DNA of 17,219 nt, taken from assembly GCA_017849395.1 (NCBI GenBank), contig JAFIHO010000047.1, positions 1 to 17,219 on the forward strand. The letters run 5' to 3'. The stretch is from Hyphomicrobiales bacterium (GTDB lineage: Bacteria; Pseudomonadota; Alphaproteobacteria; Micropepsales; Micropepsaceae). Made by a program: the position numbers and the translations under genes. The first letter of the stretch is position 1; every line of letters starts with the position of its first letter. The notes under the pieces were generated by a model, which was given only the letters and a program-made list of their open reading frames with translations, ran no database searches and was not told the DNA's origin. Of the stretch, positions 8,963-15,262 are shown one piece after another.

Positions 8963-8970
8963 CATTCGCA
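8936..8970 (+). promoter_or_regulatory. Putative tandem Fur operator upstream of feoA
   Basis: Two related 15-mers, TGACTATCGTTCGCA at 8936-8950 and TGATAATCATTCGCA at 8956-8970, lie exactly 20 bases apart. The second contains TGATAATCATT, which matches the centre of the E. coli Fur box (GATAATGATAATCATTATC) at all 11 bases of the core; over the whole 19-mer it matches 12 positions. Each 15-mer also reads as an imperfect 7-1-7 inverted repeat of the TGxxAAT/ATTxxCA kind. Location over the predicted -10, directly before ferrous iron uptake genes, is what Fur repression would need. Confidence 0.55.
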
Positions 8971-9009
8971 ACTGTATGCGGTATGTTCGGACCGGGCAGG
9001 GGCGCGTGG

Positions 9010-9015
9010 AAGGAA
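9010..9015 (+). promoter_or_regulatory. Ribosome binding site deciding the TTG start of feoA
   Basis: AAGGAA lies 7 bases before TTG 9023. No ATG or GTG in the same frame sits at a usable distance, and the translated product begins exactly where FeoA proteins normally begin (MRLSNLGKG), so the TTG start is well supported. Confidence 0.7.
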
Positions 9016-9022
9016 ATCTGTT

Positions 9023-9292
9023 TTGCGTTTGAGCAATCTCGGCAAGGGCGCCACCGGCGTCGTGAAAGGCATCGACGCCAGCGCGCAGGATGACAGCATC
9101 GGCGTGGGCGAACTGGAACGCCGCCTGCTGGAGATGGGCTTCGTCGAGGGCGCGCGTTTCCAGGTGCTGCACGAAGGATTGATCGGCCGCGATCCCATTG
9201 CGATCAAGCTGGACGACATGCGCGTGGCGCTGCGCCGCCGCGAGGCCCAGGCCATTCTGGTGGAGCCGCCGGTCAAGCTCGCCGCAGAATGA
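9023..9292 (+). CDS. feoA: Ferrous iron transport protein FeoA
   Basis: An 89-residue protein with a TTG start. It shows the FeoA SH3-like fold signature: L-S-N-L at the start, then GVVKGI, then the conserved block RRLLEMGFVEGARFQVLHEG (leucine, glycine and the LxxMGFxxG turn), then DPIAIKLDDMRVALRRREAQAILV. Family length is typically 75-90 residues. FeoA is a small cytoplasmic protein needed for FeoB-mediated Fe(II) import, probably acting on the FeoB GTPase domain or assembly. The stop overlaps the feoB ATG by four bases (ATGA), indicating translational coupling. No feoC follows. Confidence 0.92.
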   Translation: MRLSNLGKGATGVVKGIDASAQDDSIGVGELERRLLEMGFVEGARFQVLHEGLIGRDPIAIKLDDMRVALRRREAQAILVEPPVKLAAE

Positions 9293-11148
9293 GCGACACC
9301 ATCCTGCCGACGCGGATCGCGCTGGTCGGTAATCCCAATTCCGGCAAGACCGCGCTGTTCAACGCGCTCACCGGCGCGCGCCAAAAGGTCGCCAACTATC
9401 CCGGCGTCACGGTGGAGCGCAAGGAAGGCATGGTCTCCACGCCGGGCGGCCGCCGCGTCTCGGTGCTGGACTTGCCGGGCACCTATTCCCTGCGTGCCCG
9501 CAGTCCGGACGAAGTGGTGACGCGCGACGTGGTGCTGGGGCATTTGGCGGGCGAGGCGTCTCCCGAGATCATCGTCTGCGTCGCCGACTCGACAAACCTC
9601 AGGCTCGTGCTGCGCCTCGCGCTTGAACTGAAAAAGGTCGGCCGGCCCATGATGCTGGCGCTCAACATGTATGACATTGCCGAACGCCAGGGCATCCGCA
9701 TCGACATCGAAGGGCTGTCCAAGGCGCTTGGCGTTCCGGTTGTGACGACAGTGGCGGTGCGCAAGCGCGGCCTGGACTTGCTGTTGCAACAGGTGGATCT
9801 GCTGGCCGGGAATGCCGGGCAGGCGGGTACCTGGCACGAACCCAGCGCGTCGGAAATCCGCGAGGCGCACCGCGAGGCCGAACGCATCCTGCGCGACTAT
9901 GTGAAGCCGCCGCTGCGTCCCGACACCTGGACGGGACGGCTTGACGGCGTGCTGCTGCATCCGGTGGCGGGCACCATTATCCTGATGGCGATCCTGTTCC
10001 TGATGTTCCAGGCGGTGTTCACCTGGGCGACGCCATTGATGGATTTGATCGACGAAGGCTTCACACAGCTGGGCGCGCTGGTGGCGCAATATGTGCCGGA
10101 AGGTCTGCTGCAATCCTTCATCTCCGACGGTCTGATCGCGGGCGTCGGCAGCGTGGTGGTGTTCCTGCCGCAAATTCTGATCCTGTTCTTCTTCATCATC
10201 CTGCTGGAAGATTTTGGCTGTGTGGCGCGGGCGGCCTTCCTGATGGACCGGCTGATGGGCGTTGCGGGCCTGCATGGACGCGCCTTCATCCCGCTTCTGT
10301 CCAGCTTCGCCTGCGCCATTCCCGGCGTGATGGCGGCACGGGTGATCGATAACAAGCGCGATCGTATCACCACCATCCTGGTCGCACCGCTCACCACCTG
10401 CTCGGCGCGCATTCCGGTCTATACCCTCATCATCGCGGCCTTCATTCCCGACCGCCAGGTGTGGGGCTTCGCAAATTTGCAGGGACTGGTGATGTTCGGT
10501 CTCTACGCGGCAGGCATTTCCAGCGCGCTGATCGTGGCCTTCATCGTGCGCAAGCTTTTGTGGCGCAGCGCTTCGGAACCCTTCCTGATCGAACTCCCCG
10601 CTTACAAGATGCCTGACCCGAAGAATGTGCTGCGCGGTGTCTACACGCGGGGCCAGGTGTTCCTGCGCCGCGCGGGCACCACCATCCTTTCGCTGATGGT
10701 GCTGGTGTGGTTCCTCTCCACCTTCCCCAACGCACCCGCGGGCGCGACCGGTCCCGCCATCGACTACAGTTTCGCGGGCATGCTGGGACGCTTCCTGCAT
10801 CCGCTGTTTGCGCCCATCGGCTTCTCCTGGCAGATGGTGGTGGCGCTGATTCCCGGCATGGCGGCGCGCGAAGTCGCGGTTGGCGCGCTCGGCACCGTCT
10901 ATGCCGTATCGGGCGAGATCGGGGAGGGAACCCTGGGCGCCACCTTGGCGGCGCAATGGCCGCTGGCTGCCGCGCTGTCCTTTCTCGCCTGGTATGTGTT
11001 CGCGCCACAATGCCTGTCCACCCTGGCGGTGGTCCGGCGCGAGACAGGCGGCTGGCTGTGGCCCAGCGTGATGTTCGGCTACATGATGGCGCTGGCCTAT
11101 ATCGCATCCTACATAACGTTCCATATCGCCAGCGCATGGGCGGGCTGA
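9289..11148 (+). CDS. feoB: Ferrous iron transporter FeoB
   Basis: A 619-residue Fe(II) permease with its own N-terminal G protein. G1 P-loop GNPNSGKT is at residues 14-21, the switch region around NYPGVTVE at 36-43, G3 DLPG at 61-64 and G4 NMYD at 126-129. A short linker/GDI region follows to about residue 220, and then the membrane part with two gate repeats. Conserved transport-path cysteines are visible in CVARAAFLMDRL (Cys311), FACAIPG (Cys342) and TTCSARIPVY (Cys371). The protein ends in the last membrane segment and lacks the longer C-terminal tail of the E. coli protein (773 residues). This shorter size is a variation within the family, not a truncation: all motifs are present and the frame is intact. 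Coupled to feoA by a 4-base overlap; probably controlled by the Fur-like site at 8936-8970. Confidence 0.95.
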   Translation: MSDTILPTRIALVGNPNSGKTALFNALTGARQKVANYPGVTVERKEGMVSTPGGRRVSVLDLPGTYSLRARSPDEVVTRDVVLGHLAGEASPEIIVCVADSTNLRLVLRLALELKKVGRPMMLALNMYDIAERQGIRIDIEGLSKALGVPVVTTVAVRKRGLDLLLQQVDLLAGNAGQAGTWHEPSASEIREAHREAERILRDYVKPPLRPDTWTGRLDGVLLHPVAGTIILMAILFLMFQAVFTWATPLMDLIDEGFTQLGALVAQYVPEGLLQSFISDGLIAGVGSVVVFLPQILILFFFIILLEDFGCVARAAFLMDRLMGVAGLHGRAFIPLLSSFACAIPGVMAARVIDNKRDRITTILVAPLTTCSARIPVYTLIIAAFIPDRQVWGFANLQGLVMFGLYAAGISSALIVAFIVRKLLWRSASEPFLIELPAYKMPDPKNVLRGVYTRGQVFLRRAGTTILSLMVLVWFLSTFPNAPAGATGPAIDYSFAGMLGRFLHPLFAPIGFSWQMVVALIPGMAAREVAVGALGTVYAVSGEIGEGTLGATLAAQWPLAAALSFLAWYVFAPQCLSTLAVVRRETGGWLWPSVMFGYMMALAYIASYITFHIASAWAG

Positions 11149-11163
11149 AACCCGCCGGGTTTT
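11148..11163 (+). terminator. Weak intrinsic terminator candidate after feoB
   Basis: AAACCC (11148-11153), a three-base loop GCC, then GGGTTT (11157-11162) and one further T form a 6-bp hairpin that begins in the feoB stop codon. The U run is short (four) and the stem is small, so termination is plausible but unproven. It falls in the 46-base gap before ydbH. Confidence 0.35.
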
Positions 11164-11194
11164 AATCCCAGCCGGGATGTAGCATCGTTCGCCC

Positions 11195-14020
11195 ATGACC
11201 CTGTTGCGCCGTTCCGGCGTGATCCTGCTTTGCATCCTTGCGGCGCTGCTCCTGGTGGCTGTCGGCCTGTGGCTTGCGCGCGCGCGGCTGGCGGCGGAAG
11301 TGGCACAAGCCTATTTCCGCAGCCAGGGCATCGCGTCCTCGATCGAGATCGGCGCAATGGGCTATTCGGGCGCGTCCGGCCGTGTCGTCCTGGGGCCGAA
11401 GGGCGCGCCGGATTTCTCCGCCGAGCGCGTGGAAGTCCAGTTCGATCCGCTGTCCTGGACGCCGCGCGTCGTGGCGGTACGGCTGGTCAATCCGGTGGTG
11501 CGGGCGCGCATCGACGAAAGCGGCAAGGTCTCGCTCCCGACCCTGCAACGCTGGATCGACTCCCTCCCCAGCAGCGGGCGGTCGCGCTTCGTGGCGAACG
11601 ATCTTGCGGTGTCGCTCTCGCATCTGCGCGCGATCCTGGCGACGCCGGGCGGCACGCTTGACCTGTCGGGCGACGTGCGGCTGGTGAAGAACCTGCCGGT
11701 GTCGTTATCTCTGACGGCGCGGCCGGGCACGGTCGCGCATTCGGGCGTGACGGCCCGCATCGCCTCTGCCAGCCTGAAACTGAGCCAGTTCGAAGGCGCC
11801 TATAATGCCACGGCGGAATTCCGCGGCGCGATCAGGACCGCAACAGCGGATGCACCGCAGATCATAGCGCGGCTTGCCGCCGATGCAGTACATGTGGACA
11901 TGGCGCGCAAGGCGGCGACGGCATCATCCGTTCATCTGGATGTTGCGGGCGATGTCAAATATTCCGTGATGGAAGCCGAGGCCATGACCGCGCGCGCCAT
12001 TGCCGACAGCGTGTCGTTTGACCTTCAGGCCCGCAATTTCGCCAGCCGCTCCGCCCGGCTGGATTTCGCCGCCCAGGGTCTGCGCGGTGCGGGCATTGAC
12101 GCCGCCGCCCCGAAGTTCGACGCCATCATCGACTTTCTGCGTGTGACATTTCCGTCCCACGGCCGTCCCACAGGCAATGCCGCTTTGCGCCTCAACGCGG
12201 AAGCTGGGTTCGACACACGCGCGCTGCTCGCCAGACTTCCCATCCTGCTGCGCGACCGCAAGCTGGCCAACGCGTTCCGCGGCAATCTCGACCGTCTCGT
12301 GCTAGCCCTGGAAGGAGAGTTGCGCACCGATTCCAGGGATTCCCAGTTGACCATTCCGGCCGCGACTCTCCAGGGCGCGCGCGGCGGTCTGCTGAAAGTC
12401 TCGGCGCGCCTGCGTGACCCATTGGCGCCGTCCTGGATTCTCGACGCGGATATGGCGCTTCGGGGCGGCGGCTTGCCCGGCCTTACCTGGAGTGGGACCG
12501 CCCGCGCAATCAACGATGGCATCGAAAGCAGCATGAATTTCCGCATCCGGGGCGACTACGACATGCTGCGCGGTGGCGATCTCGCTGCGAAGGGCAGATT
12601 AACGTCCCGACAGGGTCGGATGCGCTTTCAGCCCGAAGGTTGCGCGCGCATGGCGCTGGCCGCGTTCCATCCCGGCGACAGCGACCTTGCGCGTGACATC
12701 AGCGGCCTCATCTGTTCCACGGATGGCAATGATCTTCTTGCCGCCGATGCGTCGGGCTGGACGTTCAATGCCGTGGCGCGCGATGCGGCGATGACGCTGC
12801 CGCTGGCGACCTCGCGGCTGGACAAAGGCGCGGGACGCATCGCATTCAAAGGCAAGGGGAGTGATTTCGGTGGAAGCATCGCCGTCACCGCCGCGCGTCT
12901 GACCGACAAGGCGCCCGCATCCCGCTTCAATCCGCTGGCCGGCATAGGCGATATCACATTGGCGTCCGGCATCTGGCGGGGACGCTTTACCGCGTCCCAA
13001 CCTGATGGCGTCACGCTGGGAACCGCAACATTCACGCACACCATGGATACCGGCAGCGGGGAGGCCAAGATCGCGGCCCCGCGTCTGCAATTCGCGCCGG
13101 ACAAGCTGCAGCCCGCCATGCTTTCGCCGCTGCTTGGTCCCGTCAAACAGGCGCAAGGTACCGCGCGGTTCGACGGAACCGTTACATGGACGCGCGCCGG
13201 CATAGACAGCAACGGCACGCTGGCTATCGACAAGCTGGACTTTCTGACGCCGCTGGGAACAGCCCATGCGGTGGATGCGAATATCGCGCTGACCTCACTG
13301 CTGCCGCCCAGGACCGCGCCGGGCCAGCATATCGTCATCTCGCGCATCGACTGGACATTGCCCTTCACCGGGGTTGCGCTTGACCTATCCTTCAGTCCGG
13401 AGGTGGTGCGTATTGAAGCCGCGAAAACCGGCATCGCTGAAGGCAGCGCAAGCCTGGGCGCGCTGACGGTCAACCTCACCGGCCCGCGTCAGATAAATGG
13501 CGCGGCGCGGCTCGAGGGCATCGCGCTGGCGCCGCTTGTCACCGCGACCAACCTGGGCAGCAAAATAAGGCTGGAAGGCAAGGTCACGGGCAACATTCCC
13601 TTCGCCGTCGGGCCGGAGGGATTCCGCATCACCAATGGCCGGCTCGCCTCCGATGGCCCCGGACGCATCTCGCTGGAGCGCTCCGTGTGGGGCGAAGCCG
13701 CGCTGACCGCCAATTCCGTGCAGGATCTGGCCTATCAGGCGCTGGAATATCTGGCGTTCGACAGCCTGAGCGCCGAGGTAAATTCCGTAGCGGCAGGGCG
13801 TCTGCAGATTGTCTTTCATATCAAGGGCCGCAGCGATCCGCCCAAGCCGCAACAGGCGGAAATCCAGTTCGGTGACATCCTTAATGGGACGGTCATGCAA
13901 AAACCGATCGCGCTGCCCAGCGGCACGCCCATCGACCTGACCCTGGACACATCCCTTAATTTTGACGAACTCTTGAAGTCCTATGCCGAGGCATGGTCAA
14001 AGTCGCTTGGCGCGCCCTAG
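11195..14020 (+). CDS. ydbH: YdbH-family AsmA-like intermembrane phospholipid transport protein
   Basis: A 941-residue protein (E. coli YdbH is about 880). Residues about 7-28 form an N-terminal membrane anchor (GVILLCILAALLLVAVGLWL) and the rest is periplasmic, dominated by alternating beta-strand patterns typical of AsmA-like bridge proteins. The C-terminal block (VFHIKGRSDPPKPQ, then ALPSGTPIDLTLDTSLNFDEL) matches the conserved end of the YdbH domain (Pfam 'dicarboxylate transport' DctA-YdbH, a misleading name). Identity is strengthened by context: the next two genes are YnbE-like and YdbL-like, the same trio and order as in E. coli. In E. coli, YdbH acts redundantly with TamB and YhdP to move phospholipids between membranes. 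Start ATG 11195 has only a weak GGGA upstream. Confidence 0.87.
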   Translation: MTLLRRSGVILLCILAALLLVAVGLWLARARLAAEVAQAYFRSQGIASSIEIGAMGYSGASGRVVLGPKGAPDFSAERVEVQFDPLSWTPRVVAVRLVNPVVRARIDESGKVSLPTLQRWIDSLPSSGRSRFVANDLAVSLSHLRAILATPGGTLDLSGDVRLVKNLPVSLSLTARPGTVAHSGVTARIASASLKLSQFEGAYNATAEFRGAIRTATADAPQIIARLAADAVHVDMARKAATASSVHLDVAGDVKYSVMEAEAMTARAIADSVSFDLQARNFASRSARLDFAAQGLRGAGIDAAAPKFDAIIDFLRVTFPSHGRPTGNAALRLNAEAGFDTRALLARLPILLRDRKLANAFRGNLDRLVLALEGELRTDSRDSQLTIPAATLQGARGGLLKVSARLRDPLAPSWILDADMALRGGGLPGLTWSGTARAINDGIESSMNFRIRGDYDMLRGGDLAAKGRLTSRQGRMRFQPEGCARMALAAFHPGDSDLARDISGLICSTDGNDLLAADASGWTFNAVARDAAMTLPLATSRLDKGAGRIAFKGKGSDFGGSIAVTAARLTDKAPASRFNPLAGIGDITLASGIWRGRFTASQPDGVTLGTATFTHTMDTGSGEAKIAAPRLQFAPDKLQPAMLSPLLGPVKQAQGTARFDGTVTWTRAGIDSNGTLAIDKLDFLTPLGTAHAVDANIALTSLLPPRTAPGQHIVISRIDWTLPFTGVALDLSFSPEVVRIEAAKTGIAEGSASLGALTVNLTGPRQINGAARLEGIALAPLVTATNLGSKIRLEGKVTGNIPFAVGPEGFRITNGRLASDGPGRISLERSVWGEAALTANSVQDLAYQALEYLAFDSLSAEVNSVAAGRLQIVFHIKGRSDPPKPQQAEIQFGDILNGTVMQKPIALPSGTPIDLTLDTSLNFDELLKSYAEAWSKSLGAP

Positions 14021-14023
14021 GAG
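14019..14023 (+). promoter_or_regulatory. Ribosome binding site of ynbE overlapping the ydbH stop
   Basis: AGGAG overlaps the last two bases of the ydbH TAG and is 5 bases from ATG 14029. It selects 14029 over the in-frame ATG at 13993, which lies inside ydbH and would add 12 residues ahead of the lipoprotein signal. Confidence 0.7.
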
Positions 14024-14028
14024 ATTCC

Positions 14029-14205
14029 ATGACAAGGACAGCGATACTGGCAGTTTCCGCTGCGGCTCTGCTGTCGGCCTGCACGCCGACCATCCGGGTC
14101 GAAGTCGCGCCGATCAACATCTATGCAAAGCTGGACGCCGATGTGCGGGTGCGGCTGGACAAGGAAGTCCAGAACGCGATCCAGCAAAATCCCGATCTCT
14201 TCTGA
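14029..14205 (+). CDS. ynbE: YnbE-family outer-membrane lipoprotein
   Basis: A 58-residue lipoprotein, near the E. coli YnbE size (about 60). Residues 1-17 form a lipoprotein signal peptide, with lipobox LSAC at residues 15-18, so Cys18 would be lipidated. The mature part (TPTIRVEVAPINIYAKLDAD followed by VRVRLDKEVQN) carries the conserved PINIYAKLDADVRVRLD block of the family. In E. coli, YnbE is the outer-membrane partner of YdbH and is proposed to extend its beta-structure to complete the bridge. The gene starts 8 bases after the ydbH stop with its own good ribosome binding site, so it belongs to the same transcript. Asp19/Asp20-type inner-membrane retention is not seen: Cys18 is followed by Thr-Pro, consistent with outer-membrane sorting. 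Confidence 0.88.
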   Translation: MTRTAILAVSAAALLSACTPTIRVEVAPINIYAKLDADVRVRLDKEVQNAIQQNPDLF

Positions 14206-14225
14206 CCTGAGGTGAAGGACGTCCG

Positions 14226-14585
14226 ATGAGCATCTTCGCAAAAGCAAAGTCCGCCGCGCTGCTGGCGCTGATGGTGACGATGGCCCAGCCCGCCTTCGCC
14301 GATCTGGCAGCCGACAAGGCGACGGTGGACGCGGCCAAGGCTGCAGGTTCGGTGGGCGAGGAAGCCACCGGCTATCTTGGCTTCGTCAGTGGCTCGGCCT
14401 CGCCCGCCATCACGGCGGCGGTCAATGCGATCAACGCCGCGCGCGCCGATGTCTATGCCCAGACGGCGGCCAAGTCCGGCGTCACCCGCGATGCGGCGGG
14501 CCAGGCCACCGGTGCCCAGCTTATCTCCAAGCTGCCGTCCGGCGAATATTTCAAGCCGTTGTCCGGGAACTGGACAAAGAAGTAA
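14226..14585 (+). CDS. ydbL: YdbL-family periplasmic protein (DUF1318)
   Basis: A 119-residue exported protein. Residues 1-25 are a Sec signal peptide ending in AFA before Asp26. The mature part is largely helical and alanine-rich, with the DUF1318 features: an early DKATVDAAKAAGSVGEEATG (the conserved K-x-x-G-x-V-G-E segment with the YLG after it), a middle INAARADVYAQTAAKSGV and a C-terminal GEYFKPLSGNW. In E. coli YdbL assists YdbH and YnbE, apparently controlling YnbE multimer formation. Here it starts 20 bases after ynbE with GAGGTGAAGGA upstream of the ATG. Third gene of the ydbH-ynbE-ydbL unit. Confidence 0.88.
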   Translation: MSIFAKAKSAALLALMVTMAQPAFADLAADKATVDAAKAAGSVGEEATGYLGFVSGSASPAITAAVNAINAARADVYAQTAAKSGVTRDAAGQATGAQLISKLPSGEYFKPLSGNWTKK

Positions 14586-14609
14586 TCGCAGCGCGTTTTC
14601 AAACCCGGC

Positions 14610-14631
14610 GCGGCCATGTTACTTTGGCCGC
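14610..14631 (+). repeat. Inverted repeat (hairpin) after ydbL
   Basis: GCGGCCA at 14610-14616 pairs with TGGCCGC at 14625-14631 across an 8-base loop TGTTACTT, a perfect 7-bp stem 25 bases after the ydbL stop. No U run follows, so it is not a classical intrinsic terminator; it could protect the 3' end of the ydb transcript or be a DNA-binding palindrome. Confidence 0.45.
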
Positions 14632-14635
14632 CTAC

Positions 14636-14661
14636 GGTACAGGGTCTACGGAACCCGTACC
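14636..14661 (+). promoter_or_regulatory. Leader hairpin upstream of the GMC dehydrogenase operon
   Basis: GGTAC, a bulged A, GGGT, a 7-base loop CTACGGA, then ACCC and GTACC: nine base pairs with one bulge. It ends 23 bases before ATG 14685 and just upstream of its ribosome binding site (GGAG at 14673-14676). The hexamer CTACGG occurs both just before the stem (14632-14637) and in its loop (14646-14651). Structure is visible; a regulatory role is inferred. Confidence 0.4.
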
Positions 14662-14684
14662 TGCCTGGGGGCGGAGACGGAACC

Positions 14685-15251
14685 ATGCTGATAGCGGATC
14701 GCCGCAGTCTCATTGCGGGATTCAGCGCCCTGTTGGGCGCGGATATCGTAGCCCCCCTTGCGCGCGCGCTTGCGGCCGAAGCCCCGGCCGGTCCGGGCTT
14801 TGAGGCATCGCGCCGTGTCTTCATGGCCGAGGAACGCGATACGTTGACCGCGCTCAGCGACCGCATCATTCCTAAGACCGACACGCCGGGCGCCATCGCG
14901 GCTGGTGTTCCAGCCTTCATCGAGATGATGATGGTGGACTGGTATCAGGAGGCCGACCGCGTCGCCTTCATGAAGGGGCTCGATACGCTCGACGGCTATA
15001 TCCTGGCGCGGCACAAAAAGCCGTTCGCCGCCGCCACGCCGCAACAGCAGGATGAGGCGCTAACCGCCGCCATGAACCGCAAGATTCCCGGCCTGGCGGA
15101 CAATTTCTTCGAACAGTGCCGTCAATTGGTGATCCTCGGCTATTACACTTCGGAAATCGGCGCCACGCAGGAGCGTGTCTATCTCCCCGTGCCCGGCCGT
15201 TTCGATGGCTCATATCCCTATGCCAGCGTCCGGCGCATCTTTTCCTCCTGA
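14685..15251 (+). CDS. Tat-exported gluconate 2-dehydrogenase subunit 3 family protein (small subunit of GMC dehydrogenase)
   Basis: A 188-residue protein. It opens with a twin-arginine signal (ADRRSLIAG, Arg6-Arg7) and a mild hydrophobic stretch ending near Ala30. The mature part shows the subunit-3 signature EERDTLTALSDRIIPKTDTPGA followed by GVPAFIEMMMVDW, and the C-terminal tyrosine-rich segment ILGYYTSEIGA. In gluconate 2-dehydrogenase and in Burkholderia-type FAD glucose dehydrogenase, this small subunit carries the flavoprotein partner through the Tat system and is needed for its maturation. The next gene, 11 bases downstream, encodes a GMC flavoprotein without a signal peptide, exactly that partner. 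ATG 14685 is chosen over an upstream ATG at 14616, because it has GGAG 8 bases before it and puts the twin arginine at the correct distance from the start. Confidence 0.87.
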   Translation: MLIADRRSLIAGFSALLGADIVAPLARALAAEAPAGPGFEASRRVFMAEERDTLTALSDRIIPKTDTPGAIAAGVPAFIEMMMVDWYQEADRVAFMKGLDTLDGYILARHKKPFAAATPQQQDEALTAAMNRKIPGLADNFFEQCRQLVILGYYTSEIGATQERVYLPVPGRFDGSYPYASVRRIFSS

Positions 15252-15262
15252 TTGGAAATCGC

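Noticed and set aside
8962..11235. A 757-codon minus-strand frame opposite feoA and feoB
   Set aside because: It covers both genes and the gaps around them, is dominated by His, Gln, Arg and Gly, and has no recognisable motif.
13993..14028. Upstream ATG 13993 as the ynbE start
   Set aside because: It would put 12 extra residues, including charged ones, ahead of the lipoprotein signal and has no ribosome binding site; ATG 14029 has AGGAG at 5 bases.
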